Below are positions 61,370-64,000 of a stretch of 64,000 nt of DNA, piece after piece; position 1 is the first letter of the stretch; every line of letters starts with the position of its first letter. Under the pieces are notes generated by a model. The model searched no databases. It saw only the letters and a list, made by a program, of their open reading frames with translations, and was not told the origin of the DNA. The translations under genes and the position numbers were made by a program. The stretch comes from Ostrinia nubilalis. Lineage: Eukaryota; Arthropoda; Insecta; Lepidoptera; Crambidae. The stretch is taken from positions 4,943,001 to 5,007,000 of the forward strand of contig NC_087106.1 in NCBI RefSeq assembly GCF_963855985.1, read 5' to 3'.

Positions 61370-64000
61370 GCGCCGCCCGCCCTAACCAGGACCAACTGGA
61401 CTCATATCCAATCAGACTTCCAAAAAGTCGCATACCAGCATCCAACACTCAATCAATGGTCTGCGGTGAAATGCCGGCAGCTACGTCCAGACCTTGTCAC
61501 GTTCATCAGGTTGGGCTCGGTATGACAAATGATTGTGCAAATTTATTATATTTCTTAATTTATTTTGGATGTGATTGTTTTCACTATGCGGAGAACAATT
61601 TATTTAATGTTAAGTAATTTGTAAGACAGTTTCGGTATACCAAGGTTTATATTCGTGGACTCCGCGTTAAGAATGTCTTTTGGGTCTGATGATTATTGTA
61701 TCCAGTAGTTTCCGCTTGTCACCTTCATTATCCTTTGTCATCACAAGAACATTGTTTGGCTCGACATCAAATGATTTCATTTCATCCATCCACAACAGCT
61801 TGTCGTGAAACAAACCATTTGCAATATTACAATATTTATAGACTTAGTTTTAAGTTTTTATGATCTCTTTTGACGGTTAGATTTAGAATTGAGTAAGTGT
61901 AGCGTAATTAATTAAGATGTCAGATTTTGTGTTAAGGTTTGCATTGTGAACGACTGGCGCGCTCAGGCCGGTCCAACTTCCGAAATAATTGTGGTCACAA
62001 CCATAAGAAAAGCTGATCAGTTGTTCTTATGTCACAACTACTTTAAGCAATACCTCTCGAGCGCTCAGAAGTCGCACCGGAATTAAATTTCAGACGACTT
62101 CTGGGAATTCGCGACGTATTCCCAAATCACACTGAATTCTCTTTCATATTTTTCGTACACACGAGAAATGTGTCAGAGATAAATTTTACACACTCGAACA
62201 CAGCATCTGTAACTTGTTGAACCGACGGCGTAGCGTAGGCGAAATACAAATACTCAAGTAAACAATATTTTGTTACCTCGTAACAGAATTAATTTGCCGA
62301 TATTTACATTCTAACTGTTAAGTGTACAACGTTTTATTAGAGAATTGAGTATTTGTGTTTTAACAATATTACTCCTATTACAAATTATATTTGTTTTGTT
62401 GTTGTATTATAATGGATTATATCTTTATCAATATATTGATGATTGTTTTTATAATATTGGATTACAGAAACTTTTAGTAGTTCTAGTTGTTCCGGAGTTT
62501 CCCTTTCACAGCAATATTCGGTCACTAACCGCGGCCCTTTATTAAAGTACAAATTATATCGCCAGTTTAGGTCGAAGGGCCGCGGTCTGCATACAAAAGA
62601 AATACTCATCAGTTATCATTTCATATCATTCGTCTTAATGTAACTCTTATTTTATAGGTTTGATTCGTTTTATGTAATGTTTTAATGGCATACTCTGTAT
62701 GACTAGTTGGAGTTGTACATCGAAGATTGTATTATTTTATTCTATCAGTGCGTCTGCCAAAGCGCTTCTGCTACGAACTGCCGACTACTTGTGAATGAAA
62801 TATTAAATGAACTTTCTCTGTAACTATAGCACGCTATTTTTTTACAACGCGTTATGACGTTTACAAAAGTTTACTTTATGACTGTTTGAAAAAAATGACG
62901 TTACTTGATATTTTGATGAATTATGTTTTGTGGGGTGTCTCGGACAGATTCACGAGTTGATTTTTAGTTTGTTGTAATCATGTTTTATACTGCGACCATG
63001 TAGAGTCAAAGTATAATGTGCTTGTGCATGCATACATTAAAAATCATGATTTTTATTTAAGAACTTATAATAATGTAAAACACTGTTAGGTTCACTTGTA
63101 CCGTTTTAATAATGTGGCGTTAGCCTAACTATGAATTGATACATTCTCTAGCTGTCAATTTGTTTAAGTTGATAGAGATAGAATAGCTATTTATTCATAG
63201 TTATGTTAACGCTAGCGGCGCAAGTGTCCCTTTAGTTGATTCTGTATAATGTATAATAATTGAAACTCAAATATGTAAATAGGATTAGAATATACTGCAA
63301 ATAGTTGTTTGCTAATGTCAGACAACTTATTTCCAAATATATTCGTTCCGTTGCACTCTGTTTGTGACATCCCACTGATTTTGTAAAGTGTTGTTTTGTA
63401 AAAATATTATTTTTGGTATTGTTATGTGCCAAGAGCTGAATATAAGACTTAATTTATGCGTAGTCATTCCTGAATACTATTGATTTGTCATCAAAATGTG
63501 TGAATGCAATAACACTCATGGCGTTAATGTTGCAATTATGTCAAAAAAAAAGCTCAATGCTAAGATACAACTATGATACAAATCAAAAAGTCAGGAGTTA
63601 CAACTATGATTCTTAACTTTAACTATCCAAAACTTTTTTCAATATCCCGGCTTAATTTTCAAGCTTCGCTGCAAGCTCTGTCGCTGTAGCCACAAGAGCC
63701 CTTTGTAATTTTAATTTTTCTCTAACACCTGTGATGTATTAAATATGATCTCAGAACATAATGTACTATACCCAATTTCATATTTAATATTTGTTTAAAA
63801 TAGTGTTACTGAAGCGCAAAGTAACATGTATCCCAGGCGAACGTACGAACGTCACGATGAGAAATAATTTAATACATCAGTTAATAATATTTTGGTTATC
63901 GCCATTAGTGCGTAGGTAGGGTTACTGTAAGTTGATGGAATGGACTGAGTTCGGAGGCGAGGGCCCCGGCGCACTGTAAATAACTGCACTCTAGTGTATT
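61370..64000 (+). other. 3' UTR / downstream region of gene 2
   Basis: No further gene. No AATAAA occurs on the plus strand between the stop codon and the window end; ATTAAA variants occur at 62082, 62541, 62801, 63036 and 63738. ATTTA-rich stretches (61535-61610) and Pumilio-type TGTAAATA at 63274-63281 and 63975-63982 fit a long regulated 3' UTR, but where the transcript ends cannot be read from sequence. Confidence 0.45.
63111..63222. repeat. Foldback element of about 110 bp
   Basis: GCGTTAGCCTAACTATGAAT (about 63117-63136) pairs with ATTCATAGTTATGTTAACGC (63193-63212). Pairing continues imperfectly inward (TCTCTAGCTGTCAA with TTGATAGAGA), so nearly the whole stretch folds on itself. MITE-like. 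If the 3' UTR reaches this far it would be a dsRNA stem in the message. Confidence 0.7.

Overview
The window is AT-rich, intron-rich animal DNA with no bacterial or viral gene organisation. It most likely comes from a moth or butterfly (Lepidoptera). The support is the repeat content (3' ends of an RTE-type LINE, tRNA-derived SINEs, a family ending in ACGGAACCCTAAAAA, and many small TA- or 8-bp-flanked DNA elements) plus insect-type CDK-inhibitor genes. The species call is inference; I could not run a search.

Only two protein-coding genes are supported, both on the plus strand and both in the Cip/Kip (p21/p27/Dacapo) CDK-inhibitor family. Gene 1 is at the left edge: its last exon (CDS 488-922, 144 aa) carries a diverged CDK-inhibitor domain and a basic C-terminus. 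Gene 2 starts about 22.7 kb downstream and is the better Dacapo/p27 match. One exon (CDS 23634-24027) holds a typical cyclin- and CDK-binding domain. A 37,202-bp intron then leads to a short GC-rich last exon (61230-61369). The joined protein is 177 aa. The splice junction falls inside the Asp codon of a PIP-box/PIP-degron-like motif (QKRITDYL followed by KPRK), so the degron and the nuclear-localisation-like basic cluster exist only after the long intron is removed.

Layout: 1-950 gene 1; about 950-21,400 intergenic DNA packed with transposon remnants, including an 835-bp hAT derivative (8-bp target duplication) split by a 1,050-bp palindromic TA-flanked element; 21,400-23,560 two candidate promoter zones for gene 2 (an E2F/CCAAT-rich one with a spliced leader exon, and a TATA-less Inr/DPE-like one); 23,563-24,027 first coding exon with a uORF ending 2 nt before the start codon; 24,028-61,229 the giant intron; 61,230 to the end, last exon and a long 3' region with no AATAAA.

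The intron's first 14 kb has almost no recognisable transposons. Further along it contains a 178-bp tandem array invaded by a hAT MITE, a second hAT MITE, a Harbinger-like G-rich element, and near its 3' end a CpG-rich stretch with several E2F-type sites. Two perfect 12-base E2F sites lie inside the intron. My reading is a tandem CDK-inhibitor pair in which one copy keeps the p27-like domain plus replication-coupled degron and the other is diverged and lacks the degron.
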